Source: Opitutales bacterium
Lineage (GTDB): Bacteria > Verrucomicrobiota > Verrucomicrobiia > Opitutales > JAFGAQ01
Length of the DNA: 6,876 bases
NCBI GenBank assembly: GCA_028704125.1
Contig: JAQVLM010000176.1
Location: forward strand, 1-6,876
Reading direction: 5' to 3'
Both the position numbers and the translations under genes were made by a program. The notes under the pieces were generated by a model. That model searched no databases and was not told the DNA's origin. It saw only the letters and a program-made list of their open reading frames with translations. Shown piece after piece: positions 1 to 6,349 of the stretch (the first letter of the stretch is position 1; every line of letters starts with the position of its first letter).

Positions 1-2166
1 ATTCTCATGCCCGACAACCTGCACCCCGAGGATCCGGGGCCAATTGAGCTCGCGCAGGGTCTTTCCATGAGCGGGTGAACCGCGGGGAATCTGAACCATC
101 TCAACCGCGAGATCACGGAAGGTGTCTTCGACAGGCTCCGCTCCACGATCTTCGAGAAGGAAGGCGCGGCTGGCCGCTATTTGCTCTTCGGTGCCGAGAA
201 GTAGAAGCTTGTCTCCGGGAAAGAGATGGGACCCCGGGCCGGGATTGGAGATCGGATAGGACAAACGCTCGATTCCGATGATCGAACAACCGAATCGTCT
301 GCGGATACCGATTTCATTGATCGACTTTCCGGCATGCGCAAAACGCTCAGGCATCTGGACTTCTCCAATATGCAGTCCCCATGGGGCGTAGCGGTCCATC
401 CATTCGAAGGAACTCGCCAGATCGGCCGGTTCATCCCCAAGGGTTTCCTCAATCGCCACCTCGATGTTGCTGTGCACCCAAATGAGCTTGCGCCACAGAA
501 GCAGCGCGATGATCAGAAGCGCGCCGATCAAACCGAGAATCCACCACAGTCCGACGTCGACCGGCAGGAAATTCCAAATCCAAGCCACCATCAGCACCCC
601 TGCGGCAGCCTGCATCCCATTCAAGAGAAGGGGCTTCATGCGCGACAGCCCGGCGTTTTGGCCGGCGATAAAATCCGAAAGGATCATGGTCGAGGCCTGG
701 ATATTGCGCCAGATTGCGATCACCGGAGCGAGCAGCAATAGACCCAATACCGACCACCCGATCACCTCGGTGGAAAATCCCATCACACTGTCGACGCCCC
801 ATTTTCCGGTTGCCCAACGGATGATCGGGGCGGCAAAAACCAACGCCACACTGACCACCCCCATCTCCACTCCAATCTGAATCAGACGCTTGCGCATCAA
901 CCGCCACAGGATGCTTGAGTCCCGCCGCTTCTGGAGTGCGTCCAGTATACGCCGGTGCATTTCCAGCGCCCCCCTGACAAAGGGAACCCGCAACGATGTG
1001 ACGCGGTGCGCAATCTTCCGGTCGGACTTGAACAGGATCGGGGTCACCATCGCGGTGATCAACGATCCACCCACCGCCACCGACATGTACTCAGGGGGCA
1101 GAAGCCCATTTGCGGTCCCCAACTGCGCGATGATGAATCCAAACTCCCCGAGTGGAGTTAACAAGACACCGGAACGCACTGCGGTGCGGCCGTCATAGCC
1201 CAACAGCACAAGCGACACCCCAACGGCAAAGGACCGGCCAACAAGGGTAAGGCACACGATCACCGCCAAAGGCCACACGGCACCGGCAGTATCCGCCAGA
1301 TTGATGGTCATCCCGATCGCCACAAAGAAAAGGGCAGCAAAAAAGTCCCGCAGTCCGGAAAAGGCCCGCTCGACTTGCGCCCGCTGCGGGGTTTCACCAA
1401 TGATGGCCCCGAGCAGAAAGGCCCCGAGCGCCAGGGAATACCCGGCCTTCATCACCATAAGGGACAACCCAAACAGCATCCCCGCCACGAACACGGTCTC
1501 CAGCTCAGTTGTCACCTCGCGGCTCAACCAGCGGAGCACGCGGGGAACCACCAGCAAGCCGGCGATCGCCATCATCAACACAAATCCGCCAAATAAACCC
1601 AGGGTCGAAAGGATCGAGCTGCCACCGCCCTCCCCTCCGATCCGCACATAGGATCCAAGGATGGTCAACATGACAATGGCCACAATGTCCTCACTGAGCG
1701 TCATCCCAAGGGCGAGCTGCCCGCTCTTTTCGTGGGTGCGCCCGGATTCAATCAGGATTTTCCCGATGACCGCCGAACTGCTCGACACCAGCAAACCCGC
1801 AAAAAACAGCCCGCCCACCCGGTCCAGACCAAGTCCGCTCGCCGCCATTCGGGCCAAGCTGATGACCAAAAACGCCGTGAGCGTCGTTGCCATTAACACC
1901 GGCAATCCAAGCTGCTTGAGTCGCTTGATACTGAAGTTAAGACCGATCCCAAGCATTAGGAAGACCATCCCAAGCTCGGCGAGAATCGCCACGCGTTCCT
2001 GGTTTTCAATGAACCCTCCCCTGAACGAATGGGGGCCAACGATCACGCCAGCCACCAAATATCCTACAATCGGAGATATCCCGATGCGTTTACAGAATAC
2101 ACCGGCTACCGCTGCCGCCAGCATGATGACCGCAATATCCTGAATGAAAAAAATCGCCTGTCCCAT
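1..2166 (-). CDS. Kef-type (CPA2) cation:proton antiporter with C-terminal RCK_C domains, 3' end outside window
   Basis: The frame is open for 722 codons from the ATG at 2166 to the left edge, so the protein is at least 722 residues and its C-terminus is missing. Residues about 10-395 are a Na+/H+ exchanger core: a hydrophobic N-terminus with PIVGYLVAGVIVGP (32-45), a GLNF motif (75-78), SSSAVIGKIL (129-138), an acidic pair E159-D160 at the usual ion-binding place, ALFFVAIGM (278-286) and a GEFGF motif (340-344). These are hallmarks of the KefB/KefC group, which exchanges K+ or Na+ for H+ across the inner membrane. Four more hydrophobic segments follow (roughly 431-449, 469-488, 514-534, 539-560). 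A soluble part then starts near 599 and resembles RCK_C/TrkA_C, with a FPGDKLLLLGT signature at 649-659 and a second copy starting near 683. I see no RCK_N nucleotide-binding fold. RCK_C domains usually bind a small ligand that gates transport. The start is chosen because the hydrophobic core begins at once; the Shine-Dalgarno is weak (AAGAAA). The transported ion cannot be told. Confidence 0.9.
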   Translation of the reverse strand, partial: MGQAIFFIQDIAVIMLAAAVAGVFCKRIGISPIVGYLVAGVIVGPHSFRGGFIENQERVAILAELGMVFLMLGIGLNFSIKRLKQLGLPVLMATTLTAFLVISLARMAASGLGLDRVGGLFFAGLLVSSSSAVIGKILIESGRTHEKSGQLALGMTLSEDIVAIVMLTILGSYVRIGGEGGGSSILSTLGLFGGFVLMMAIAGLLVVPRVLRWLSREVTTELETVFVAGMLFGLSLMVMKAGYSLALGAFLLGAIIGETPQRAQVERAFSGLRDFFAALFFVAIGMTINLADTAGAVWPLAVIVCLTLVGRSFAVGVSLVLLGYDGRTAVRSGVLLTPLGEFGFIIAQLGTANGLLPPEYMSVAVGGSLITAMVTPILFKSDRKIAHRVTSLRVPFVRGALEMHRRILDALQKRRDSSILWRLMRKRLIQIGVEMGVVSVALVFAAPIIRWATGKWGVDSVMGFSTEVIGWSVLGLLLLAPVIAIWRNIQASTMILSDFIAGQNAGLSRMKPLLLNGMQAAAGVLMVAWIWNFLPVDVGLWWILGLIGALLIIALLLWRKLIWVHSNIEVAIEETLGDEPADLASSFEWMDRYAPWGLHIGEVQMPERFAHAGKSINEIGIRRRFGCSIIGIERLSYPISNPGPGSHLFPGDKLLLLGTEEQIAASRAFLLEDRGAEPVEDTFRDLAVEMVQIPRGSPAHGKTLRELNWPRILGVQVVGHEN

Positions 2167-2235
2167 AATTTTTTCTTGCCGGTGTCCGGAATGACTCGGA
2201 AACGGATGCAGTGGAATCCCGGAAGGATGGGCGCA

Positions 2236-2245
2236 TGACCGGTCA
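2236..2245. promoter_or_regulatory. 10-bp perfect palindrome upstream of the antiporter
   Basis: TGACCGGTCA is a perfect palindrome 70 bases upstream of the antiporter ATG. On the minus strand its left half lies inside TTGACC, which matches five of six bases of a sigma70 -35 box. An operator overlapping a promoter is possible, but no matching -10 is visible at 16-18 bases. A 10-bp palindrome can also occur by chance. Confidence 0.2.
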
Positions 2246-2281
2246 ACCAGTGATCATCCTGCTCCGTCCTTGGAATGGAGT

Positions 2282-2303
2282 AAAAGCAATCCTTTCGCAA
2301 AGG
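2282..2303 (-). terminator. Possible weak terminator of the ABC operon
   Basis: On the minus strand CCTTT-GCG-AAAGG forms a perfect 5-bp stem with a 3-base loop (2291-2303), followed by ATTGC and then TTTT. It lies about 190 bases past the permease stop and about 115 bases before the antiporter start, a sensible place to end the ABC transcript. The stem is short and the T-run is only four bases, so the call is tentative. The tail GGATTGCTTTT recurs exactly at 6760-6770 after the other terminator-like hairpin in this window. Confidence 0.35.
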
Positions 2304-2492
2304 CCAACGCAATCTGCATTTCGGCCGGAACTTGTCGGGATGGGCAAGCCCACCCAACCAGGTTATCAACGCATGCTGCACGGCCATGGTTTCCGCACCT
2401 TTGGTTCTTGGGTCTGCCCGATGCGCACCAGATTCTAGAGGTATAATGACTCTTCCTTTGTCCTTGGCGCATAAACCGGAATCGAAAAAGAC

Positions 2493-3284
2493 TCATCTGC
2501 CTTTGACGTGATAGGACTCGTGCCACTTGTGCAGCAGCGCCCAGTTGATCGCTACCACGACCGACACCAGGATAAAACCGAGCAGGCACGCCGAAATCCC
2601 TGCGGCAAAGAGCTCGGGAATACGGGTTTCCTTGTTGTAGATAAACACCAGAAGCCCAAGGCCGCCTTTTCCCGAGGCAAAGGATCCCACAAAGAATTCT
2701 CCGAAAACCGCTCCAATCGGAACAAGGGTCGCCGCAATCTTGACACCCGATATCAGGTATGGAAAGGCGCTCGGCAAGCGCAGCAGGAAAAACTCCTGCC
2801 AGGGCTTCGCGCGGTAGACGTGAAAGCAATCCACAAGATTCGGATCGGTGGACACCATACCGAGCGTCGTGTTTGCCACGATCGGGAAGAAGCTGGTGAT
2901 GAACGCGATGCAGATCACGCTCGACGGCCCATAGTCAAACCAGAGCACGATAATGGGTGCAAGGATTACTACCGGGGTCATCTGGAGAACCAGGATCCAC
3001 GGATAAAGGGCCTTACGCACTAGCGTGGAAGCCCCAAGCCCGACGGATAAGGCCACCCCCACCACCACCGCAAGAGCGAAACCGCTCAATCCATAGTCCG
3101 CCGTCACCAGCGTCGCCTCCAACAGACGCGGACCTTCCGCGATCATCGCGCCCATCACCCGATGAGGAGGTGGAACATAGAACGGACTAAGGTTCCAAAT
3201 CGCGATCACCGCATACCACAGGGCAATAAACAGCAGACCCGAAAGGAGCGGGGCCACCACAGTTGTTGTCCTGAGTGTTTTCAT
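2493..3284 (-). CDS. ABC importer permease, nitrate/sulfonate/taurine/thiamine-precursor (SsuC/TauC/ThiX-like) family
   Basis: This 263-residue integral membrane protein has the usual length for the family. It has an N-terminal membrane segment (about 10-30), a short periplasmic stretch with FYVPPPHRV (35-43), and a core of about five more segments. The cytoplasmic coupling (EAA-like) loop is at about 151-185 and contains RAKPWQEFF and RLPSAFPYLISGVKIAA, the form typical of SsuC, TauC and ThiX permeases. Two copies should pair with two ATPase subunits to form the inner-membrane channel. Its ATG overlaps the ATPase stop as ATGA (3281-3284), so translation is probably coupled and the two proteins are almost certainly partners. 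The substrate cannot be read from the sequence: aliphatic sulfonates, taurine, nitrate, riboflavin and thiamine precursors all use this fold. No binding-protein gene is in the window. Confidence 0.92.
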   Translation of the reverse strand: MKTLRTTTVVAPLLSGLLFIALWYAVIAIWNLSPFYVPPPHRVMGAMIAEGPRLLEATLVTADYGLSGFALAVVVGVALSVGLGASTLVRKALYPWILVLQMTPVVILAPIIVLWFDYGPSSVICIAFITSFFPIVANTTLGMVSTDPNLVDCFHVYRAKPWQEFFLLRLPSAFPYLISGVKIAATLVPIGAVFGEFFVGSFASGKGGLGLLVFIYNKETRIPELFAAGISACLLGFILVSVVVAINWALLHKWHESYHVKGR

Positions 3285-4099
3285 TTCCCGCGCTGGCTTG
3301 GGCTTAACGCCTCCCCGGAAGAGGCGAGTATGAGCGAGCGGATGTGCGCTACATGGTTCAGGTAGCTGGGCTCCGAGACCACCGCCTCACTCCGCGGATG
3401 CGGCAAATCGATCGCGACATCCTCCACAATCCGGCCGGGGCGTGCGGACATAACCAATACGCGATCCGAGAGCATGACCGCCTCGTTGACGGAATGGGTT
3501 ACAAACAGGGCCGTCCACCGCTGGCGGAACCACAAATCGATCAGGAGACGGTTCATTTCATTGCGGGTGATCGCGTCGAGTGCCCCGAACGGTTCATCCA
3601 AAAGCATGACCTGCGGGTTGAGCGTGAGCGCCCGCGCAAGCGACACGCGCATCTTCATCCCGCCGGACAATTCCTTGGGATAATAGTCCTCAAAACCATC
3701 CAGCCACACCTTTTTCAGCATTTCACGACACACCGGATCCCGAAGCGACGGCGCAATCCCACGGAGGCGCAGAGGAACTTCCACATTCTTGCGCACACTG
3801 AACCACGGAAGCAGCGTGGCATCCTGGAAAATATAGCCGATCTCCGGGCGAATGCATTCCCGGCTCGCCTCGTGCTCCCAACAGATTTCGCCTTGCTCAG
3901 GCTTAAGCAGGCCCGCCACCGACTTGAGGAGCGTCGATTTGCCACACCCGCTCGGGCCAATCAGGGAAACAAAGGATCCTGGCTCGACCGTGAACCCGAT
4001 GTCCTCATAGACCGCGCTCAGCCCGCCGGGAAAACGCTTGCAGGCACCCTCGACCGTCAGGCGGGGAACTTCTGTTGCTTGCTTTGACAACTCAGGCAT
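3281..4099 (-). CDS. ABC importer ATPase, SsuB/TauB/ThiZ-like
   Basis: With the ATG at 4099 this is a 272-residue ATP-binding subunit that drives import through the permease encoded next. All ABC motifs are intact: Walker A GPSGCGKST (48-56), Q-loop Gln92 in IFQDATLLPW, signature LSGGM (144-148), Walker B VMLLDE with catalytic Glu169 (164-169), D-loop GALD (172-175) and switch His202 in FVTHSVNEA. The Q-loop LLPW and Walker B DEPFGALD forms are typical of the nitrate/sulfonate/taurine group. The frame stays open upstream to an ATG at 4345, but the extra 82 residues look unlike any ABC domain, whereas MPELSK puts the ABC fold at the normal distance from the start. GTGAG lies about 10 bases upstream. 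A TTG at 4237 with GGAGG and a G-run before it is a less likely alternative start. The gene is first in a two-gene operon. Confidence 0.93.
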   Translation of the reverse strand: MPELSKQATEVPRLTVEGACKRFPGGLSAVYEDIGFTVEPGSFVSLIGPSGCGKSTLLKSVAGLLKPEQGEICWEHEASRECIRPEIGYIFQDATLLPWFSVRKNVEVPLRLRGIAPSLRDPVCREMLKKVWLDGFEDYYPKELSGGMKMRVSLARALTLNPQVMLLDEPFGALDAITRNEMNRLLIDLWFRQRWTALFVTHSVNEAVMLSDRVLVMSARPGRIVEDVAIDLPHPRSEAVVSEPSYLNHVAHIRSLILASSGEALSPSQRGK

Positions 4100-4395
4100 T
4101 TCGACAATCTCACGGATCAACGGCACTACCCCGGGCGGATGACGATCATCCGCGGGCAGGCTGGAACACCGTTCGCGGGCCAGCAATGCGGACTCTACCC
4201 CATGCCAAGGCATTCGCAAGCACGGACTGACAATCAAATACCCCCCTAATTCCTCCGACTCGAACCTACGCGGGCCGCGGATACCGATCATGCAGGATAC
4301 GATGCTACGGATTTCCGGCTCTTTCCACTCCCCACAGCCGCGCATGCGCTCTTGTCTTGAGTCGGTGCTCCGGCTTTGGCAGGATTTGTTCCCGC
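4100..4395. promoter_or_regulatory. Divergent intergenic region between ABC operon and small membrane protein
   Basis: These 296 bases separate the leftward ABC operon from the rightward small-protein/pyrG unit and must hold at least the ABC promoter. I find only a weak minus-strand candidate: TTGCGA (4219-4214), 16 bases, TAGAGT (4197-4192), each four of six to consensus. No convincing plus-strand promoter is visible. Inverted repeats cluster here: the 19-base one at 4135-4153, ATGCC-AA-GGCAT (4202-4213) and GCGCATGCGC (4340-4349). I looked for the conserved CTGAGA element of a TPP riboswitch on the ABC side and did not see it. Confidence 0.5.
4135..4153. promoter_or_regulatory. Perfect 8-bp inverted repeat in the ABC operon leader
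   Basis: GCGGATGA-CGA-TCATCCGC is an uninterrupted 8-bp inverted repeat with a 3-base centre. It ends 35 bases upstream of the ATPase ATG. It could be an operator for a dimeric repressor, since the spacing suits a site downstream of the weak promoter candidate, or a stable RNA hairpin in the leader. No T-run follows on the minus strand, so it is not a standard terminator. The repeat is visible in the sequence; its role is inferred. Confidence 0.4.
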
Positions 4396-4614
4396 ATGGA
4401 TTCGCCCGAACCCAATCTGACGGCTCAGATCATCGAACAAGTCCGCGTGCTCATGGACACCTACCCATGGTGGGGGGTCATCCTCGTGAGCGCCTTGTTG
4501 ACAGTTCTCATTCGCTTCGTGGTGGTCAGGCTATTCAAATTGGCCTTCACTCTTCTGCTTTTTGCTTTGATCTACTGCGCAGTCCTATTAGGGTTGAGCT
4601 TTCTCCTAACATAA
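4396..4614 (+). CDS. Small two-segment membrane protein, function unknown
   Basis: This 72-residue protein is not one I recognise. After a polar N-terminus (MDSPEPNLTAQIIEQ, 1-15) come two strongly hydrophobic stretches, about 25-39 and 49-71. They are separated by a basic turn with Arg40, Arg45 and Lys48, so a two-helix hairpin with both ends outside the basic cytoplasmic loop is likely. The ATG at 4396 is preferred over an upstream in-frame TTG at 4357 because an AGGA lies 11 bases before it and the leading residues of the longer form are Cys/Arg-rich and unremarkable. No cysteine pair or enzyme motif is seen. The gene ends 67 bases before pyrG on the same strand with no terminator between, so co-transcription is plausible. 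That does not by itself imply a role in nucleotide synthesis. The periodic hydrophobic pattern argues for a real gene; no homology support is available. Confidence 0.65.
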   Translation: MDSPEPNLTAQIIEQVRVLMDTYPWWGVILVSALLTVLIRFVVVRLFKLAFTLLLFALIYCAVLLGLSFLLT

Positions 4615-4681
4615 ATTGCGTGCATCGGGAATCCTCCGCTTGGATCGAGACCGGACGACTGCAAAAGACATTTTATAGCTG

Positions 4682-6277
4682 ATGAAATACATATTCGTAA
4701 CCGGTGGAGTGGTTTCCTCCTTGGGAAAAGGGCTGACTGCCGCAGCTCTGGGTGCGCTCCTCGAACAGCGGGGACAACGGATCAAGATCCAAAAGTTCGA
4801 TCCCTATCTGAACGTGGACCCGGGCACCATGAATCCATTCCAACACGGCGAAGTCTATGTGCTGGATGATGGAGCCGAAACCGACCTCGACCTCGGGCAC
4901 TACGAGCGCTTCACCAATTGCCGGCTCACCCGACGGAACAACCTGACCTCCGGGCAGGTCTACGAATCCGTCATCCAAAAGGAAAGGCGCGGAGACTACC
5001 TCGGGAAGACCGTCCAGGTTATTCCGCATGTGACCGACGAGATCAAGGCCCGTCTGACCGATGCCGGCGACGACATCGACATCCTTATCACCGAGATTGG
5101 CGGAACCATCGGCGACATCGAAGGACTGCCCTTCCTCGAGGCGATGCGGCAGTTTGCCCTCGAAGTCGGCAAGGAAAACGTTCTTTTCATCCATGTCACG
5201 CTCCTGCCCTACATCAAGGCAGCCGGAGAACTCAAGTCCAAGCCCAGTCAGCAGAGCGTTGCCAAGCTTCGTGAGATCGGGATCCAACCCGACATCCTGG
5301 TGTGCCGGACCGAGCAGCCCATGGACATGAACCTGCGCAAGAAGCTCAGTCTTTTCTGCAATGTTCCGGTTCGTGCGGTGATTGAGGAAATGGACGTCGA
5401 ATCATCGATTTATGAGCTTCCCCTGATGCTCCAGCGGGAAAACCTCGACACCTTGGTGGTTGAATTTCTGCGCATCAACAGCCAACAGCAGTCGATGGAT
5501 GAATGGCGCGACATCGTTCGACGCCTCAAATATCCCGCCCACCGTGTCACGGTGGGAGTAGCGGGAAAATACATCGAGCTCCAGGATGCCTACAAGTCGG
5601 TCTACGAATCCCTCACCCATGCAGGGATCGCCAATGATTGCGCGGTGGACATTGTCCGGCTGGATTCGGAAGTCATCGAAAAGGAAGACGGGCTGAAGTG
5701 CCTCGAAAATCTTGATGGAATCGTGGTTCCCGGTGGATTCGGCAACCGCGGCATCGAGGGCAAGATACGGGCCGCCAAGTTCGCCCGCGAGAAGCGCATC
5801 CCCTACTTCGGGCTTTGTCTTGGACTTCACATCCTCACCATTGAATTCGCGAGGCATGTGCTCGGTCTCCCGAAAGCAAACAGTCAGGAGTTTGACGAAC
5901 AGACACCCGATCCGGTGATTTACCTGATGGAATCGCAGAAGGACGTCACCCGAAAAGGGGCCTCCATGCGTCTCGGAGCCTATCTCTGCGATCTTGCGGA
6001 TGGGAGTATTTCCCGGAATGCCTACGGAAAACCTCAAGTCAGCGAGCGCCACCGCCATCGTTACGAATTCAACGATGGGTATCGCAATGCGCTCGAAGAC
6101 AAAGGACTGCGAATTGCCGGAACCAACCCCGATAGCGGATTGGTTGAGATTGTCGAAATCGCCGATCACCCCTTCATGGTGGGGGTTCAGTTCCATCCGG
6201 AATTTCAATCCAAGCCAAACGCAGCGCATCCACTTTTCCGCGAGTTCATCGGCGCCTGCCTCCGCGGCAAACGCTGA
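4682..6277 (+). CDS. pyrG: CTP synthase (glutamine-hydrolysing)
   Basis: A complete 531-residue protein that makes CTP from UTP, ATP and glutamine, the last step of pyrimidine nucleotide synthesis, in the cytoplasm. The N-terminal synthetase half (1-about 265) begins MKYIFVTGGVVSSLGKG with the P-loop SSLGKG (12-17), the metal-binding Asp70 in DLDLGHYERF and Glu138 in TEIGGTIGDIEG, and the UTP/CTP site KSKPSQQS (185-192; many relatives have KTKPTQHS). The class I glutaminase half (about 290-531) has the oxyanion-loop PGGFGNRG (350-357), nucleophile Cys379 in GLCLGLH, and His505 and Glu507 in QFHPEF, so the catalytic triad is complete. The residue after CLGL is His383 where CLGMQ/CLGLQ with Gln is usual. 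The start fits the family exactly, although the Shine-Dalgarno is poor (AAAAGAC). Spacing to the TraR/DksA-like gene is 72 bases. Length and motifs leave no real alternative. Confidence 0.98.
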   Translation: MKYIFVTGGVVSSLGKGLTAAALGALLEQRGQRIKIQKFDPYLNVDPGTMNPFQHGEVYVLDDGAETDLDLGHYERFTNCRLTRRNNLTSGQVYESVIQKERRGDYLGKTVQVIPHVTDEIKARLTDAGDDIDILITEIGGTIGDIEGLPFLEAMRQFALEVGKENVLFIHVTLLPYIKAAGELKSKPSQQSVAKLREIGIQPDILVCRTEQPMDMNLRKKLSLFCNVPVRAVIEEMDVESSIYELPLMLQRENLDTLVVEFLRINSQQQSMDEWRDIVRRLKYPAHRVTVGVAGKYIELQDAYKSVYESLTHAGIANDCAVDIVRLDSEVIEKEDGLKCLENLDGIVVPGGFGNRGIEGKIRAAKFAREKRIPYFGLCLGLHILTIEFARHVLGLPKANSQEFDEQTPDPVIYLMESQKDVTRKGASMRLGAYLCDLADGSISRNAYGKPQVSERHRHRYEFNDGYRNALEDKGLRIAGTNPDSGLVEIVEIADHPFMVGVQFHPEFQSKPNAAHPLFREFIGACLRGKR

Positions 6278-6305
6278 TGAATCCCCTCGCCAAAGCCGAT
6301 TATCC

Positions 6306-6333
6306 GGTGGTAGCCCTCATTCAGGTTGCCACC
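6306..6333 (+). promoter_or_regulatory. Intercistronic RNA hairpin between pyrG and the TraR/DksA-like gene
   Basis: GGTGGTAGCC (6306-6315) and GGTTGCCACC (6324-6333) can pair as ten continuous base pairs in RNA, eight Watson-Crick and two G-U, around an 8-base loop. The stem starts 28 bases after the pyrG stop and ends 16 bases before the downstream ATG. No T-run follows, so it is not a classical terminator. It could stabilise the pyrG message, mark a processing site or modulate translation of the next gene. Confidence 0.4.
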
Positions 6334-6349
6334 CCTGCTCCGGGCAATC

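Larger units (their letters stand above)
2167..2492. other. 326-base intergenic gap between ABC permease and antiporter
   Basis: Both flanking genes read leftward, so this gap is downstream of the permease and upstream of the antiporter. I see no convincing gene. One minus-strand frame starts at an ATG near 2387 and runs into the antiporter start in another frame, but its product has no recognisable character. The gap contains a terminator-like hairpin (2282-2303), a GC-rich hairpin with a bulge (2337-2355, no T-run after it on either strand) and a 10-bp palindrome (2236-2245). The antiporter promoter should lie in the last 115 bases before 2166. A minus-strand TTGACC overlaps the palindrome, but no good -10 follows at normal spacing. 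Confidence 0.6.

Noticed and set aside
226..741. Plus-strand open frames of up to 171 codons across 75-2140
   Set aside because: They lie opposite the antiporter, whose 722-codon frame has clear family motifs. Their products have no coherent domain character.
2337..2355. GC-rich hairpin GGG-A-TGGGC with GCCCA-CCC
   Set aside because: It has a bulge and a very small loop, and no T-run follows on either strand, so I cannot give it a role.
2106..2387. Minus-strand 93-codon frame before the antiporter
   Set aside because: It overlaps the antiporter start out of frame, and its product has no membrane segment, motif or recognisable fold. It would also read through the hairpin at 2282-2303.
2442..2447. 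Perfect TATAAT on the plus strand
   Set aside because: No -35 box at 16-18 bases and no rightward gene follows; the next 1.6 kb belongs to leftward genes.
4100..4260. TPP riboswitch ahead of the ABC operon, as would fit a ThiXYZ-type importer
   Set aside because: The conserved CTGAGA element is absent on the minus strand and the expected stems are not visible.
4498..4503. TTGACA as a possible pyrG -35 box
   Set aside because: It lies inside the small membrane protein gene and has no -10 at acceptable spacing.
4673..6229. Minus-strand frames of 204 and 275 codons opposite pyrG
   Set aside because: They are shadows of the strongly conserved pyrG reading frame and show no family features.
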